Of a stretch of 5,578 nt of DNA, positions 4,902 to 5,578 are shown one piece after another; position 1 is the stretch's first letter; the number at the start of each line of letters is the position of its first letter. The DNA comes from Candidatus Fermentithermobacillaceae bacterium. Lineage in GTDB: Bacteria; Bacillota; Sulfobacillia; Fermentithermobacillales; Fermentithermobacillaceae. The translations under genes were made by a program, and so were the position numbers. Under the pieces are notes generated by a model. It ran no database searches and had not been told where the DNA came from. It was given only the letters and a program-made list of their open reading frames with translations. The DNA is taken from positions 1 through 5,578 of the forward strand of contig DUTL01000024.1 in NCBI GenBank assembly GCA_012842105.1. Direction: 5' to 3'.

Positions 4902-5578
4902 GGAGCCTCACCCCTGTCACTTTGATGAAAATATCATCAAGGGTGGTTTCGCCACTGTGTATGGTGACCAGTTCCTTGGTTCTAAGGATATGGAAAAACC
5001 GCTCATTAGCAGCAAGAGTGTCCATGTCGAACTCTTCCTTGCTCAGACGTCTCCCCGCAGAAACAACCACGCCCTGCCGGTGTTCCGAACTACTTGGTTT
5101 GGCCGCATTGTCTGAATCTGCAACACCGGCCGGATCACAGCCGCCGGCGCTTCCGGATATGGTTTCTCCATGTGCATCCCCAGGAGGTTCCGTGTCCCAA
5201 TACTCAACATATACTTGCCTCCGGCCGTACCTGAGCTTTAAGTTCCTGGGCGAATCGATTTCCCTGATCTCACCGTCGGCGATGAATGCTACCCTGTCGC
5301 ACAATTCGTCAGCATCATGCATCAAGTGGGTCGTCAAGAAAACTGTGCCCCCGGCCTGCTGGAATTCAAGGATAATGTTTTTGATGATTCTGGCGTTCTT
5401 AGGGTCCAACCCGCTCGTGGGCTCATCAAGAAACAGCGTCTTAGGATTGTTGAGCAGGGCCCTTACGAAATTCAGCCGTATTTTCATTCCTTTAGAGAAT
5501 TCCGAAACCTTCTTGTTGCGATCGTCCCAAAGCCCAACTCTCTTAAGCAAGTTCTCTACGTCAGCGTGTTCCTTGTAA
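4894..5578 (-). CDS. ABC transporter ATP-binding protein, ABC-2 exporter type (5' end outside the window)
   Basis: ATPase subunit that would power the two permeases encoded just downstream at the cytoplasmic face of the membrane. The frame is open to the window edge (first full codon at 5577), so the N-terminus with Walker A and the Q-loop is missing; 227 residues are visible. Counting from that codon, there is an ABC signature in the variant form FSKGMKIRLN (about 27-36), typical of ABC-2 drug exporters, then Walker B LFLDEP (48-53), D-loop SGLDP (55-59) and the switch histidine in LTTHLMHDAD (about 84). The C-terminal domain ends in TTLDDIFIKVTG, as in daunorubicin/Nod-type exporter ATPases. 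That domain is interrupted by a hydrophilic Gly/Ala/Ser/Asp-rich stretch (about 129-175) not usual in the family. The stop TAG overlaps the next gene by 8 nt, indicating translational coupling. An apparent TTG start at 5550 is internal. The family call is firm; the substrate is unknown. Confidence 0.95.
   Translation of the reverse strand, partial: YKEHADVENLLKRVGLWDDRNKKVSEFSKGMKIRLNFVRALLNNPKTLFLDEPTSGLDPKNARIIKNIILEFQQAGGTVFLTTHLMHDADELCDRVAFIADGEIREIDSPRNLKLRYGRRQVYVEYWDTEPPGDAHGETISGSAGGCDPAGVADSDNAAKPSSSEHRQGVVVSAGRRLSKEEFDMDTLAANERFFHILRTKELVTIHSGETTLDDIFIKVTGVRLRE

Noticed and set aside
4757..5578. Long plus-strand open frame (273 codons) opposite the ABC ATPase
   Set aside because: The minus strand carries clear ABC motifs (signature, Walker B, D-loop, H-loop) across the same bases; the plus-strand product matches nothing and is a shadow.

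Overview
This window holds a run of genes that all lie on the minus strand, so transcription reads from high to low coordinates. There is no self-identifying taxonomic marker. A near-perfect AAGGAGGTG ribosome-binding site (3969-3977), frequent GTG/TTG starts, mid G+C by eye and the gene families present suggest a Gram-positive bacterium of the Clostridia/Peptococcia kind. That assignment is an inference held with modest confidence.

Layout from right to left. (1) 5578-3231 is a three-gene ABC exporter operon: an ATPase whose N-terminus and Walker A lie beyond the window edge, an ABC-2 type permease overlapping it by 8 nt, and a second ABC-2 type permease. One ATPase plus two unlike permeases is the layout of drug or fluoroquinolone-type ABC exporters, but the substrate is not visible here. 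(2) 3230-2910 is a 321-nt leader region with three degenerate direct repeats. (3) 2909-2463 is a MOSC-domain protein, a molybdenum-cofactor/sulfur-carrier type fold that lacks the cysteine-rich motif common in its relatives. It is followed in the same frame, after one TAG, by an open stretch of about 70 codons that may or may not be a gene. (4) 1945-1004 is a cytoplasmic L-asparaginase with all visible catalytic residues intact. (5) 800-180 is a small integral-membrane protein of the PlsY (acyl-phosphate:glycerol-3-phosphate acyltransferase) family whose signature motifs have drifted, including residues needed for activity in true PlsY. (6) 179-1 is non-coding as far as can be seen and contains two hairpins.

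The most striking non-coding structure is at the asparaginase/PlsY-like junction. Four copies of a degenerate 20-21 bp direct repeat run head to tail from the last codons of the asparaginase (1021) to 941. A perfect 34-bp palindrome (960-993) is built from the middle copies, and the last copy supplies the -35 hexamer of a good sigma-A-type promoter (TTGGCA, 17 bp, TATAAG) reading into the PlsY-like gene. An imperfect 16-bp palindrome lies at the expected transcription start. Together these look like a multi-site operator controlling the PlsY-like gene.

The three functional blocks (export, MOSC, asparaginase plus PlsY-like) have no obvious shared pathway. Only the ABC genes form a clear operon.
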